Shown: positions 28,101 to 36,851, counted from the first letter of the stretch. The stretch: 58,504 nucleotides of DNA from Aromatoleum toluolicum (GCF_012911005.2 NZ_WTVS01000035.1:1-58504); one strand, 5' to 3'. Program-made: numbers and translations. The notes: a model not told the origin generated them from the letters alone.

Positions 28101-28276
28101 TCAAAAGCAACTTCAGTCGCACCCGCATCCTCGGCGTTCTGAAGCAATTCATAGATGAAGTGCGCTTCGTCGGGGTAGAAGTCCTCGAAGATGCGTAAGT
28201 TAATGTCGCCCTCGTTAGCATCAAGGCCGTCGAGCAGTTTCTGGCGTTGCGCGGCGATTATGTGGATGACGCTCAT
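25136..28276 (-). CDS. Sacsin-type GHKL (Hsp90-like) ATPase
   Basis: A 1046-aa protein. The N-terminal ATPase domain has the three GHKL boxes: E43-x2-N46 within ELLQNAEDAG, the EHNG motif (68-71) and GKFGVGFKS (99-107), as in sacsin and Hsp90. The middle is long and mostly unassigned. Around residues 860-920 there is a charged, coiled-coil-like segment. The C-terminus has a zinc-like module, C945-x2-C948 and C984-P-N-H987, resembling an HNH fold with its key histidines lost (EAVELIP). The start overlaps the upstream helicase stop in ATGA (28273-28276), so both are translated together. G+C is lower than in the core genome. Such ATPases occur in several defence loci; the function here is unknown. 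Confidence 0.75.
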   Translation of the reverse strand: MSVIHIIAAQRQKLLDGLDANEGDINLRIFEDFYPDEAHFIYELLQNAEDAGATEVAFELFPHSCAFEHNGTRHFDERDIRGITGIFNSSKAHDPDKIGKFGVGFKSVFVYTDTPIVYSQDFSFKILKLVLPQEVPQKPELGGNTRFEFPFNNPKKNAKDAYAEVKAGLEQLSETTLLFLNNLRYIRWTVGGQKGEVLREQHSESHVEVLRLLDSKEVFSSHWLRFSAPVEHLHRFTAPVEDVERQRVAVAYELSFIGDTKSFDAKRPLAKQFKISPAVRGKVAVFFPADKETSGLRFHLHAPFVPELSRASIKNSPENVPLFEQLAAVAAKSLHEIKLLGLLTGEFLAVLPNNSDVLPERYKIIRSEVIAEMKTRALVPTNLGGHAAGHSLIQARAAMKALLSDEDLAFVTGRMDSPTWAIGATQKNSLQDRFLDSLELPYWDADSLRDFFEARARKDSRGFFDIDIDPKVIEWLSSKPLEWHQALYATLGKFCEDESDYGELDETCIVRMANGTYRVPRGAYFQTGPLSLQDPLPRVDEEVLTCGTRKTQQAEARKFLMNIGVKVPGEWEEIGLLLRTRYGSPGGAPSEKIYLEDLKRLIEFIEKNPQARTLIGAACFFRIDSPEFGWGKASDVYLDSPYLPTGLAHFYASAKKQSECRWPLDPWYLSCGIPAEKIARFAALCGCESEFKGLFVQCQCNGNPKKSYLYQAPGQRAGNYIDRDYAITAQALRMLQSKQIAASLLVWSAMRRAGASVLRARFQWNDRGGSHFADSQLICTLKDLEWVPLSDGSFVRPREATQRLLHKGFAVDTGDTWLERVEFGAEERRRATETTARAKQRAEFGFSTEEALQRALAFARLPEAEQERFLANAHKPEEDEFELPERSVRNAEQRAERVSEQAKQTPDKTSVVIQRSVQLGTEAAKTEAKIYLADQYTNTNGQMICQVCKGALPFKLPNGSYYFEAVELIPNLPKRFRETYLSLCPNHAAAYQYANAQRDSLQELVLTANDSEIEIVLGGVEATIYFTQMHLADAKACLEAEEEDVL

Positions 28277-31200
28277 GCCGGCCTCCGTACTTCTAGGATA
28301 CCGAACACAGCCGGAGCTGCACGGATGTCTCCGCTCTCGGCGGAGCGACGCAGCGCAGCCATCCTAGCATCGAAATCAACCTTTGCTCGTTCGAGCTCCG
28401 CCTGCTTCATCACGCGAATTTTGTCGTTGGTCGCACGCCCAATCTGCGACTCGACGAGGGCTCTGCGAGCCGCAAAGCTCGCTGTGAGGCTTTGCATTCG
28501 CACACCTACTAGTTGCCGGTTATCCTCAGCATGCTGAGTTGACTCGGCGCGCCATCGCCGATGATGAATGGCGTCCAATTGGTCCCAGACCTGCTGGGAA
28601 GGCAGCTCGAGTAGTGGAGCGTCGGTGGCTGCTTGCAGAAGTTCAAGGAGCGAGTCAGCCACAGCGACATCGTCAGTCACGGGGACTAGCTCTTCATCGC
28701 GCTTGGCCCCCTGCTTGGCCCAGCGATACAGCGCAAAGGCGTGCGTCCCCACTGGAAGCGTCGCATGCACCGCGCTAAGGCTCACCGTGACGGTTTCACC
28801 TTCTTGCAGACACACCGCTGCTTGGCGGAGCAGTGGATGCCCAAGCGACAGCAACACAGCGCCGGCGTTCTCCACTGCACACTCTTGTTCGAACGTAACC
28901 GATAGCGTCGGCGCAGTGCCCTTTAGCCATTTCTCCCACGCCCGGTACATGGGGTCACTTGAGCGAGGCAGCTTGCGGAAGTCCTCAAGCAACGTAGCCC
29001 GGGCCTCTTGACTTAATCGTAGGGACTTTAGCGGCTTCTCCCCCAATACGTAGTCGTGTTCCTTGTCCAAACGCCGCCTCAGGTAAGCCGAAACCGCAAG
29101 TGCGAGGGCTTGCGGTTCGAGCCAGTGGCTTCGTGACCTGGCCAGTCGCTGCTCCCAACTCGCTGCAGCCAAGTTCAGGCCAAAGAGTTCCCCTTGATGC
29201 TCTTCGAGGCGTTGCTCCTCCCTGATTTGCCGAATTTTGTTATCCGAAAGTTGCTGCAGCCGCTCTGCTCGTTCCTCTTCGCTGAGGCTGAAGCTTTCGG
29301 CGATGCTATGCAGCTCTCGAGTGATGTCGCCCAGAATTTCCTCGTTTCCACCAATCGCGTGCTGGAAGACCCCAATGCGCGAAAGGCAACGGTTGTAGAT
29401 TTCCGCGTCAATGGTCCCCGGCGTAATCAAGTTGACGATGGCGATAGCCTCACTCTGTTGGCCATAGCGGTCGATACGGCCAATGCGTTGCTCGATACGC
29501 ATTGGATTCCAGGGCAGGTCGAAATTAATGAGGCAATCACAGAACTGAAAGTCTAACCCCTCGCAACCGACCTCAGAGGACAACAACACATCGAGAGCCT
29601 CGGGGTCGTCCTTGGACAGAGAGAAGCGACGACGAAGTGCTGCACGCTCTTCGTCGGAAACGCCGCCGTGCACCAGGCCAAAGCGAATGTGGGCAGCGGT
29701 TAGCTTCCCAACTAGGTAGTGCAGCGTGTGCCTGAAGGTGCTGAAGACCAAGAGCTTGTTGCGTGGCATTGCCAGCTTTTCCTGAACCACCTTCATGAAA
29801 GCTTGGGCTTTCGGGTCCGTCGCGTCCAAACGCTTGGCGCGGTCCAGCAAAGACTGGATGTCACCTCGAATCTGGTCGACAAACTCGAACGAACGCTCAT
29901 CGACGTCGTCGCCATCGTCTTCGGCCTCAAGTCGGGCAAGTTTGCCCTGCAGGATGTCCTCAAGTGTCGGAGCGAGGCCGTACAAGCTGCTCGCAGCCTG
30001 ACGGCTGACCGTCGTCATCATGAATTTGACGTTCTGGTTGCCATGCAGCCGAGCCAGGATTCGGGCGATGACCCCTAGGAGGTCGTCGTGGAGGGCCTTT
30101 TGACTGGGTGTGAAGTCCGTGGGGACAGTCTCGGCCTTGCGTGTCGTGAACTCGCCGATGTCACGTCGACGAGTCCGGTTGATGAGCGAGCTAAACGTGT
30201 AGATGTCTTCAAGTGCCTGGATGGTCTTGATTCGGGCCGCACCGTCGTCTGCCCCTTCCGCAAGCCCGTCGTAGATGTGCTGGAAACCGGGGTTTGCGGC
30301 TAGTACCTCTCGGCCCCACGTCGTACCGGCTACATCGCGGAGGTGTTCTCTGACTTCTTCTGCCCATCCCGCTCCACTGCGCCGGCATGCTTGGATGCCG
30401 GCGTTGACGAACTGGTTGGGCTCCGCCATCTGCGAGAAGCTGGCTGGGTCAATGATGACGTCCGGGCGGAGGACATTGAGCAGCGTGTAGAGGTCCTCCC
30501 GCCCGAGCTGAACTGGTGTAGCCGAGAGGAAGACCACAGCGTCAGCGTTATCGGCGAAATAACGTACAGCCTGATGCAGAAACGTCTCTGCGTTGCGGAT
30601 GTGATGCGCCTCATCGACGATGACTAAGTCGAACTTCGGGGGCGGGTCCAATTCCAGGAGACCTAGGTCGCGAGCCTTGCCCTTCCCGGGCTTGCCGAAC
30701 AGCAGGTCATTGTCGAAGAGTGACGTCGGAACGATGACCTTCTCGTATTGAACGGGCCACTCGCCACTGAGGTGCGTTTCCTTTACACAGTGGCGAAGCA
30801 ACGAACCATTGAGCGGCACGAAGTGCTCGTCGAAGCGCTTCATCTCGAGCTCCCACTTTCGCTCCGCGACGAGCGCCTTGGGGCAGATGATGAGTACCGA
30901 CTTGATGTCGCTACGCGCCTGCAATTCCTTGATGATTAGGCCCGCCTCAATGGTCTTCCCCACGCCAACCTCGTCGGCAATTAGCAATCGGGGGCGGTCA
31001 GCACGGATGAGCTTGAAGACAGGTCGGTACTGGTAGGGAACAAATCGAACTCGGCCAGAGTTTAGAGAGTAGAGAGCGGAAGCTGAAGGCGACGATAGCT
31101 GCACGGCACTCAGCATTGCCGAGAGTTCGGTAGCGGTCAGATGCTTGCGACCGTTCACCGGTTCGTCGAGCGCCTGAAGTTGGCTTTCGTAGTAGACCTG

Positions 31201-32004
31201 TCGCGCACCGTTTTCGAAGACGCGGTACCGTGTCTCTGCACCGCCCCCCGTCAGCACCTCGAGCACGGCGAAGACTGTGCTCGGATTTGAGCGTAAGCAA
31301 AGGAGCTGACCAACAGCAAACTTCCATGCAGGCGGGACAGGAGCAGGCTCGGATGCCGGCTGAATTGGACGGGCCGATGCCGTAGGCGGAGCTGTTGAAG
31401 GGCCCACTGGCTCAGTCGGCCCTTCCGCTGATGGCTGCGCCATCCGTGTCAGCAATGCATTTTTATAGGCATCGACACGGCCAAGAAGGATTTCATCTGC
31501 GCCGACCACCCTCAATAGTCGGTCGAGGGTGTCGGCGTCTCGAAAGGCGTCGCCGGGGTTCAAACCGCCTGCGGGAGCATGAGCCCATCTGTTTCGAACG
31601 CTCTGAAGTTCCTTGACCCAGTTCCGGGCCTCCCGGGGAAGAGGCTCCGCACCAGCGAGCTCGCTCCAGTTCTGGTCTAGCACCCTTAAGACCGCAGCCA
31701 GGTCAAAACCCGAGAGTGTCTGAATGCGCTTTTCCTCAACGAGCCTCTGCTGTTGAAACGTCAATCGATTGACGACGTTTTCAGCCCACCAGTTCCGCCC
31801 GAGCGCTGGAAGTTTTCCCTCCAGCCAGCGTGAAATCTCCCCTCCTGATGCATGCAGAAGCTCGTTCATCCTTTTCCCCGGAAGCAGTATTGGACAACTT
31901 TTGCCAAGCTCCGCGAAAAGCGAGGCCTCCCAAGCTCTCAACGTCGAGTCAGCGCCGCCCCGATACTTTGAGAATAGCTCGGCAACGTTCCCAAAAAAAA
32001 CCAC
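28273..32004 (-). CDS. SNF2 helicase with N-terminal Swt1-like HEPN domain
   Basis: A 1243-aa protein. Residues 1-190 look like a Swt1-family HEPN domain with the R-x4-H RNase motif R137-N-R-W-A-H142. A linker and a small barrel (about 225-285) follow. The SNF2 motor has Walker A DEVGVGKT (K350), DEAHH (464-468), SATPVQLG, and a second RecA domain with SSEVGCEGLDFQ and EQRIGRIDRYGQ. About 350 C-terminal residues include a coiled-coil-like stretch. HEPN domains are often toxic RNases, so this may couple DNA sensing to RNA cleavage. The GTG at 32004 is the only plausible start near the domain edge; it lies next to a run of eight T residues and has no clear ribosome binding site. It is coupled to the GHKL gene. 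Confidence 0.75.
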   Translation of the reverse strand: MVFFGNVAELFSKYRGGADSTLRAWEASLFAELGKSCPILLPGKRMNELLHASGGEISRWLEGKLPALGRNWWAENVVNRLTFQQQRLVEEKRIQTLSGFDLAAVLRVLDQNWSELAGAEPLPREARNWVKELQSVRNRWAHAPAGGLNPGDAFRDADTLDRLLRVVGADEILLGRVDAYKNALLTRMAQPSAEGPTEPVGPSTAPPTASARPIQPASEPAPVPPAWKFAVGQLLCLRSNPSTVFAVLEVLTGGGAETRYRVFENGARQVYYESQLQALDEPVNGRKHLTATELSAMLSAVQLSSPSASALYSLNSGRVRFVPYQYRPVFKLIRADRPRLLIADEVGVGKTIEAGLIIKELQARSDIKSVLIICPKALVAERKWELEMKRFDEHFVPLNGSLLRHCVKETHLSGEWPVQYEKVIVPTSLFDNDLLFGKPGKGKARDLGLLELDPPPKFDLVIVDEAHHIRNAETFLHQAVRYFADNADAVVFLSATPVQLGREDLYTLLNVLRPDVIIDPASFSQMAEPNQFVNAGIQACRRSGAGWAEEVREHLRDVAGTTWGREVLAANPGFQHIYDGLAEGADDGAARIKTIQALEDIYTFSSLINRTRRRDIGEFTTRKAETVPTDFTPSQKALHDDLLGVIARILARLHGNQNVKFMMTTVSRQAASSLYGLAPTLEDILQGKLARLEAEDDGDDVDERSFEFVDQIRGDIQSLLDRAKRLDATDPKAQAFMKVVQEKLAMPRNKLLVFSTFRHTLHYLVGKLTAAHIRFGLVHGGVSDEERAALRRRFSLSKDDPEALDVLLSSEVGCEGLDFQFCDCLINFDLPWNPMRIEQRIGRIDRYGQQSEAIAIVNLITPGTIDAEIYNRCLSRIGVFQHAIGGNEEILGDITRELHSIAESFSLSEEERAERLQQLSDNKIRQIREEQRLEEHQGELFGLNLAAASWEQRLARSRSHWLEPQALALAVSAYLRRRLDKEHDYVLGEKPLKSLRLSQEARATLLEDFRKLPRSSDPMYRAWEKWLKGTAPTLSVTFEQECAVENAGAVLLSLGHPLLRQAAVCLQEGETVTVSLSAVHATLPVGTHAFALYRWAKQGAKRDEELVPVTDDVAVADSLLELLQAATDAPLLELPSQQVWDQLDAIHHRRWRAESTQHAEDNRQLVGVRMQSLTASFAARRALVESQIGRATNDKIRVMKQAELERAKVDFDARMAALRRSAESGDIRAAPAVFGILEVRRPA

Positions 32005-32547
32005 TTTAACATGATGTCGTATGCCGTTTAGGCTGGCTACCGCCTATGCTAACTGCAGATGCCTTCCATAGCCCCGAGCCACCGGCACACCAACGAATTC
32101 CGCGCAGGGAACGGGGTCTCCGAGCAGACATGACTTTACTCGACCGCCCTGTCTACGGCGATAGAACTCCCGACATGTTTCAACTCCCTCCAGAAGGGTC
32201 AATACGCTTGAATGTCTTGAAGGCGAAGCTGGCGGCAAAGACAGCCCCTTGTCTTCCTAACTGCATATCATCCTACCCTGCCGACGCGTAATAATCGTCG
32301 CCTGACGGACTGCGGCTTGCATCCCAGCGATGCTCCGAGCTTCCAGGCGTGGTCTTTCTCTGCGAAGGGAATCTTCAAGTTCAGGCTCATGACGGCTCCA
32401 GGCGAGCGGGTGGCCGCGGGCAATCTATCCGCGAGCGTTTAACTCTTCGACGCCGTACGCATTATTGGCCACATCTCATGCGCCGAAGAACAGGCCCCGT
32501 ATGCCAGCCGCCCCCGCGGAACCAAGGAGTCCTTCAGTTCAGAGATG
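32005..32547. other. Non-coding stretch
   Basis: About 540 bp upstream of the HEPN-SNF2 gene. It should hold that operon's promoter, but no clear -35/-10 pair stands out. Short open frames on both strands lack ribosome binding sites and recognisable sequence. It separates the ExoVII-like operon from the HEPN-SNF2 operon, so these are probably independent units. Confidence 0.4.
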
Positions 32548-32829
32548 CTAGAAGGGAACGTCCATGTCATCAAAAGGCTGCGTCTTCGAAGACGAAGCCA
32601 ACGGCGGCGGCTCATCTTCAACGCTGCGGCTTCCAACCCCCGCTCCATTTAGGGCTTGCTCAAGCGCTTTCTCGACAGCGTCAATGCGCGCCTTGCAGAC
32701 GTTGTAGGCTTGGACCGACTCAGTCACGATGGTCAGCAGGTCATCGATGTTCGGCTCCTGCTGGTTGCGGAGGCTCTCCGCGTGGTTCTGCAGCACCCCA
32801 TAGGCCTGCTTGAAGGTTGTTTCAGCCAT
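32548..32829 (-). CDS. Exonuclease VII small subunit-like protein (XseB-like)
   Basis: A 93-aa helical protein matching XseB in size and style: an N-terminal helix (TFKQAYGVLQNHAESLR), then a second helix (TESVQAYNVCKARIDAVEKALEQA) and an acidic, disordered tail ending in DDMDVPF. XseB subunits pack along the long coiled coil of XseA. The ATG at 32829 has GAGGATGTAGGA upstream and follows the XseA-like stop by 10 nt. This gene order (large then small subunit in one operon) supports a working pair. It is distinct from the housekeeping xseB, which would lie elsewhere in the chromosome. Confidence 0.7.
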   Translation of the reverse strand: MAETTFKQAYGVLQNHAESLRNQQEPNIDDLLTIVTESVQAYNVCKARIDAVEKALEQALNGAGVGSRSVEDEPPPLASSSKTQPFDDMDVPF

Positions 32830-32839
32830 TCCTACATCC

Positions 32840-34570
32840 TCATTTCACACGGGTCGCCACGCGACCATCCCTGAACTCGATTTCCAGGTCCGTCCCTGAC
32901 GGCGCCCCCGAAACCGAAGTAACTGGCTTTCCTTGCCGGTCCCGGGCAATAACAAAACCTCGGGCGAGTGTCTTCTCAGGCCCCTGCCCGGCCACCTCAC
33001 GAAACAGCGCGACGGACGCGGTCCGTGCATCGGCAGTGACCCGCCTCGCAAACGTCGTCACCTCCCGTAGCCCGAGCTGAATCGACTCACGACTGCGGCG
33101 GATGTCGACCACAGCCCGGTCGCGAACGGACTCCATTCTCGCGGTCGTCACCGTACGCGCCGTCCCGACGACGTTGCCAGCCTCCGCCCTGATTTCAGCA
33201 AACAGGGTGGGCACCTCACGCCGGGCCTCCGACAGGAGTTGATGCGCGTCGTGACGAACTTCGGTCAATAGTGCGTGCGTTCCCCGTTTGGCATCGTGAA
33301 CCGTATTCGTGGCATCGAGGCGCAGCTCGTTGATGAGCGATGACGTGGTTTCCTTCGCTGTGGCCACCTGCCGCAGCGCACCGGCCTGGATGCCCGAAAC
33401 ACTCTTCTCAAGCTGCCCCTTGGTCACGTGAAGGTGGTGCCGAACGTGGCCGACGAGGAACTCAAGGTCAGTCTGGGCCTCATCAACTCGCTTGCGGATG
33501 GTCTGTTCGATGCCGGCAATGACCTTGCTCGGCGTATCAAACCGGGTGTTCGCCACTTCATCCAGGACCGTGCTGTCACGCTCATGGCCGATTCCGGTGA
33601 GTACAGGAATGTTCAGCGTGCAAAGCGTCTTGGCCAACTCGTAATCGTTCAGCCAGGCGAGGTCCGTGACCGCACCGCCGCCGCGGATGATAACGACCGC
33701 ATCCGGCTGCCCGTCGGCTTCGCTCCACCGTCCCAGTGCCTCCCCCAAGGACAGACGAATCTCGTGGGCGGCACCCTCCCCTTGAAAGCGGCTGTGGGCA
33801 TAGACGAAATGGCAGATGCCGAATCGTTCGAGCCGCATGGCCTCTGCCTGGAAGTCCCCCAGCCCGGCTGCCCCCTGCGGAGCTATCACTAGCACCACAT
33901 TGAAATCCCACGGGAAGGGCAGCTTCTTGTTGGAGCCGTAGATTCCTTCCTGCGTCAGCCTGGTGCGAATTTCTCGCTTTCGCGCCTCAAGGTCCCCCAA
34001 TGTGTACTCGGGGTCAATCGCATCAATCTCAAGACTGAATCCATACAAGGTCTTGAAGGCCGGCTTCGCCCGGACGAGAAGTTTCATGCCCGGGGCGATG
34101 CTCGCGCCCGTAGTCCGCTCGAACTCAGGCAGAATTTTGCTGGCCGTATTCGCCCAGATGCTCCCTCGAGCAGTCGCCAGCACAACTCCGTCGAGCGTCC
34201 GTTCGGAAAGCTCCAAGTAGATGTGACCGTTCTTCGTTCTGGCTTCAACCACTTCAACAATGGTCCAGACGCCCGACTTGAACACGTGAGCAACCGCCTG
34301 AGCAACACCACCCAAGAGCTGAGAGAGGGGGACTCCCTTCCTGGCCACTACGACATCCTGCAGGGCCATTTGCGTGACTGGAACGATGTCCTTTGTGTTT
34401 GCAGAAACGGCGGCCGCTGCCATCTTCCCGGCTGAGAGCCAGGCATCAAAGGGGGCGAGGTCCCTCCCGTCCGGCACATACCACTTGCGAGCGTCGGGGT
34501 CCCAACGAGCGCCAAGAGCCTTGGCTTCGTCCTTTGCCTTGAAAGGGACGTCGAGGTATGTATTAGCCAT
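32840..34570 (-). CDS. Accessory exonuclease VII large subunit (XseA-like) with DUF5710
   Basis: A 576-aa protein. Residues 1-48 form a DUF5710 domain (YLDVPFKAKDEAKALGARWD). An OB-fold follows (about 80-190), then the ExoVII catalytic core with IRGGGAVTDLAWLND (RGGG at 296-299), GIGHERDST (GHE at 328-330), DEVANTR and TPS. A long helical arm (about 380-540) and the final RGFVIARD repeat-like segment complete the fold. It should degrade single-stranded DNA with the XseB-like protein. The extra DUF5710 and the location in a defence region set it apart from housekeeping XseA, which is about 450 aa. The start at 34570 (MANTYLD) begins the domain exactly. Confidence 0.75.
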   Translation of the reverse strand: MANTYLDVPFKAKDEAKALGARWDPDARKWYVPDGRDLAPFDAWLSAGKMAAAAVSANTKDIVPVTQMALQDVVVARKGVPLSQLLGGVAQAVAHVFKSGVWTIVEVVEARTKNGHIYLELSERTLDGVVLATARGSIWANTASKILPEFERTTGASIAPGMKLLVRAKPAFKTLYGFSLEIDAIDPEYTLGDLEARKREIRTRLTQEGIYGSNKKLPFPWDFNVVLVIAPQGAAGLGDFQAEAMRLERFGICHFVYAHSRFQGEGAAHEIRLSLGEALGRWSEADGQPDAVVIIRGGGAVTDLAWLNDYELAKTLCTLNIPVLTGIGHERDSTVLDEVANTRFDTPSKVIAGIEQTIRKRVDEAQTDLEFLVGHVRHHLHVTKGQLEKSVSGIQAGALRQVATAKETTSSLINELRLDATNTVHDAKRGTHALLTEVRHDAHQLLSEARREVPTLFAEIRAEAGNVVGTARTVTTARMESVRDRAVVDIRRSRESIQLGLREVTTFARRVTADARTASVALFREVAGQGPEKTLARGFVIARDRQGKPVTSVSGAPSGTDLEIEFRDGRVATRVK

Positions 34571-34817
34571 AGGTCGAATTATGCAGGAGTCGGGTTCGCC
34601 TGCCTGTCGACCTCTGCATGCCTTCCAAACGGCCATCGAGGCGCAGCCGGCAGCAAGGACCAGAGGTAACGAGCTTTATAGACCGGGTGCGGACGGTGCA
34701 GTGAAGCCCCCGGAACTCCCCCCGTTCCCCGGAGGGCGCTCGCGAGGCCGTAATCAATGCCTCACTAGGTAAGCGCCTCTCCGTCCGTGTGCCGGCAGGT
34801 CCTTGCTTCCAGGAAAA

Positions 34818-35390
34818 TCAGAGAGGGTGATATTGGTCCAGTCCTTGGCGAACGACGTCTTCGTCGAACATTGAGGCCGCCTTGTTAAGGTTGCCGCACA
34901 TCGAATGAACGAGTCTCAGACCTTCGGTGGTGAGCGAGGCTCTCACAGAATAGTCGCGTCCCAGCATCCGCTCCATTCGCGGTGCCACGTCATGGCGCTC
35001 AAGTTCCACAAGCCCACGCTGCTCGAGGCTCTCAAGGGTCGAAAGGATTTCTGAATACTGAAAGAACCCCTGCGAGACGCCGGGCATCATGATGAAGATA
35101 TCCGCCGTATCGAACATCTCGACGGGGTTTCCCTCTGGGTCACAATACGAACAATCGACATACTCCGCATGAGCAAGCGACGTCAGCGCATAGAGTTCGC
35201 GCATGGTCATGTCTGCGTAATCGTTCGAGAGGACCGAGTAGGTGACGGCCCGAGTTACGCGCCCGAGCACACGAAACGCTCCTTCGTCGAGTTCTTCCTC
35301 GTCGAAGTCGTTGTCGACCGATACGGGAGGAGTGGGACTTGCGTAGGACTTGATGCCGGTGCGCGACTGACGACGTTTCTGTTTGCTCAT
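34818..35390 (-). CDS. Small possible winged-helix protein, paralogue of 16396-16908
   Basis: A 190-aa protein with an acidic N-terminal extension (EEELDEGAF) and then the same core as the protein at 16396-16908: LGRVTRAVTYSVL, TMRELYALTSLAH, SLTTEGLRLVHSMCGN and DEDVVRQGLDQY. The segment ILSTLESLEQRGLVELE followed by a basic hairpin and SLTTEG fits a winged helix. The start at 35390 (MSKQKRR) is set by GGAGGAAGT directly upstream. It lies upstream of, and in the same direction as, the ExoVII-like genes (247 bp gap), which suggests it could control them. The DNA-binding role is inference; no described family is recognised. Confidence 0.65.
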   Translation of the reverse strand: MSKQKRRQSRTGIKSYASPTPPVSVDNDFDEEELDEGAFRVLGRVTRAVTYSVLSNDYADMTMRELYALTSLAHAEYVDCSYCDPEGNPVEMFDTADIFIMMPGVSQGFFQYSEILSTLESLEQRGLVELERHDVAPRMERMLGRDYSVRASLTTEGLRLVHSMCGNLNKAASMFDEDVVRQGLDQYHPL

Positions 35391-36014
35391 ACTTCCTCCG
35401 AAAAAAGGGTGCAGGAAGGATGAGCCCCATCCGTGCAACCCGGCTGCCTGCCCAAATGGGGTAAGGCCCGATGGCTTTGCGTCCCGCACTTCCGCGCGGT
35501 TTGCCCTTGAGACATGAGGAATCTACCAAGTCCAGTTGAACCGTTCAACCCTAGCAGCATAGCGCAGCACCAAAAGGGGGAATGTCGTGCGGCGCCCTCT
35601 TCATCCGCGGCATCTGCGCCGCTTACCCGGACAAAGAACTCTTCGAGGGGAACCTCAATGCCGATGAGCGCGCGACCGTAGCTCTGGATGCCTACGGCGG
35701 CAGACTTCCCCCGATGAGCGCGGGCCAAGTGCGCAACGAAGGACGGCCGACCACGAGGCCGAAGCGCCCGCGGGCCGCAGCCCTGGGTACTGCAATCTTC
35801 GTGGGGATTGGCACCGCCATTGGCGGTACCACGTGGGCACGGCGGGTCGATGCAAGGCTGGAACAGGAGGCCGCAAGCACGGCGCACCCGCGGCGGGTCG
35901 ACCGCCCTTGGCCGCCACATTCGGAAATGTCTCTACACGCCACTACAATGTACTGAGCGTAGCGTCTCGACCACATGTCACGATAACGGCACGCTTCCGC
36001 CCGTCACGGCGAAG
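35391..36014. other. No confident gene; weak open frame at 35582-35956
   Basis: A plus-strand frame of 124 codons (35582-35956) has GGGGGA directly before its ATG and one hydrophobic stretch (AAALGTAIFVGIGTAIGG), so a small membrane protein is possible. Overlapping minus-strand frames are equally long and the composition does not decide. I recognise neither. The rest shows nothing clear. Confidence 0.25.
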
Positions 36015-36719
36015 CTACTTCACCTCATCGACCAGTACCGTCCACCCTGTGTCTGGCAGGTAATGGGCTCGGTACATCAGATTGCGCCCTCGCCGGACGG
36101 CCAAGGTGGCTGCGGTGCAGCCCCTTGCCTCCTCTTTGCAGAGCTGAATGAACTGGCGCACCCCATCTGCACCGTCAAGCGAGGTCTTCAACTCCTCGCG
36201 CATCGACAGATGCCCGTGCGGTCGCCACCGCGTGCAGTTGGCGGACAGGGTCGCAGCCGTGCGGCCAGGCAAATTCAACAGGGCATCAGCAAGCTCGTGG
36301 CAGAAGCGAACTTCGTCATCGCCCGGACCAGCGCCTGCCCAGCGACTGACGGCCATGGCTGCCGAGTAGCGCATCTCCATCAGTCGCGCACCGATGGTCG
36401 ACTTTCCCGCCTTCTTCCCTGGCTGCCCTGCACCGCTCGCACTTTTCGGACGGGGCTTACGAGGGGTAGAGCCCGGCTTGTTCGGTTCGGGAGTGTCCTC
36501 GGCCCCTGCGTCGGCTGCAAGCCACTGGGCGACCTGGTAGATATCGACGCATTTGCGCCCCCCCAGGGACTTCACATGAAAGGGAAGCTGACCGCGGGTA
36601 ATGAGGTGCGCGAGCGCCTTCTCCGACTTGCCAAGAATCTTCGCCAGGTCGGGAGCGTAGAGGACGAACTGCCCCGGATACTGCGCCTGCAGGTGCTGGA
36701 GAACTTGGTCGGTATTCAC
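36015..36719 (-). CDS. Excisionase/HTH-type DNA-binding protein next to tRNA-Ser
   Basis: A 234-aa protein. Residues 15-65 (LYAPDLAKILGKSEKALAHL, then DIYQVAQWLA) resemble the winged HTH of excisionases and phage AlpA-type regulators. A Pro/Lys-rich linker follows (about 75-105), and the C-terminal 130 residues are unassigned. The GTG at 36719 is preferred; a longer frame from a TTG at 36755 would start inside the terminator hairpin after tRNA-Ser. Its position directly after the tRNA suggests a regulator or recombination factor of the island, but no integrase is encoded beside it. The function is inference. Confidence 0.5.
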   Translation of the reverse strand: MNTDQVLQHLQAQYPGQFVLYAPDLAKILGKSEKALAHLITRGQLPFHVKSLGGRKCVDIYQVAQWLAADAGAEDTPEPNKPGSTPRKPRPKSASGAGQPGKKAGKSTIGARLMEMRYSAAMAVSRWAGAGPGDDEVRFCHELADALLNLPGRTAATLSANCTRWRPHGHLSMREELKTSLDGADGVRQFIQLCKEEARGCTAATLAVRRGRNLMYRAHYLPDTGWTVLVDEVK

Positions 36720-36753
36720 GGCGCCGCCCACCAGGGCAAAGAAAAAACCCACC

Positions 36754-36789
36754 AAAAACCCACCAAAGAGTGGGTCGAGGTGGGTTTTT
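36754..36789 (-). terminator. Rho-independent terminator after tRNA-Ser
   Basis: An 11-bp perfect inverted repeat, AAAAACCCACC (36754-36764) and GGTGGGTTTTT (36779-36789), with a 14-nt loop. The A/T ends make it usable in both directions; on the minus strand it lies 62 bp beyond the tRNA 3' end. A second AAAAAACCCACC copy is in tandem at 36742-36753. Confidence 0.65.
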
Positions 36790-36851
36790 CAGGGGTCAGA
36801 TGGGATAGAATGTCGTCGCCAACATTTCGCTAACCCACTGATTTATAAGGC

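Noticed and set aside
1-36850. CRISPR array or cas genes in the defence region
   Set aside because: No regularly spaced repeats and no Cas-type protein were seen.
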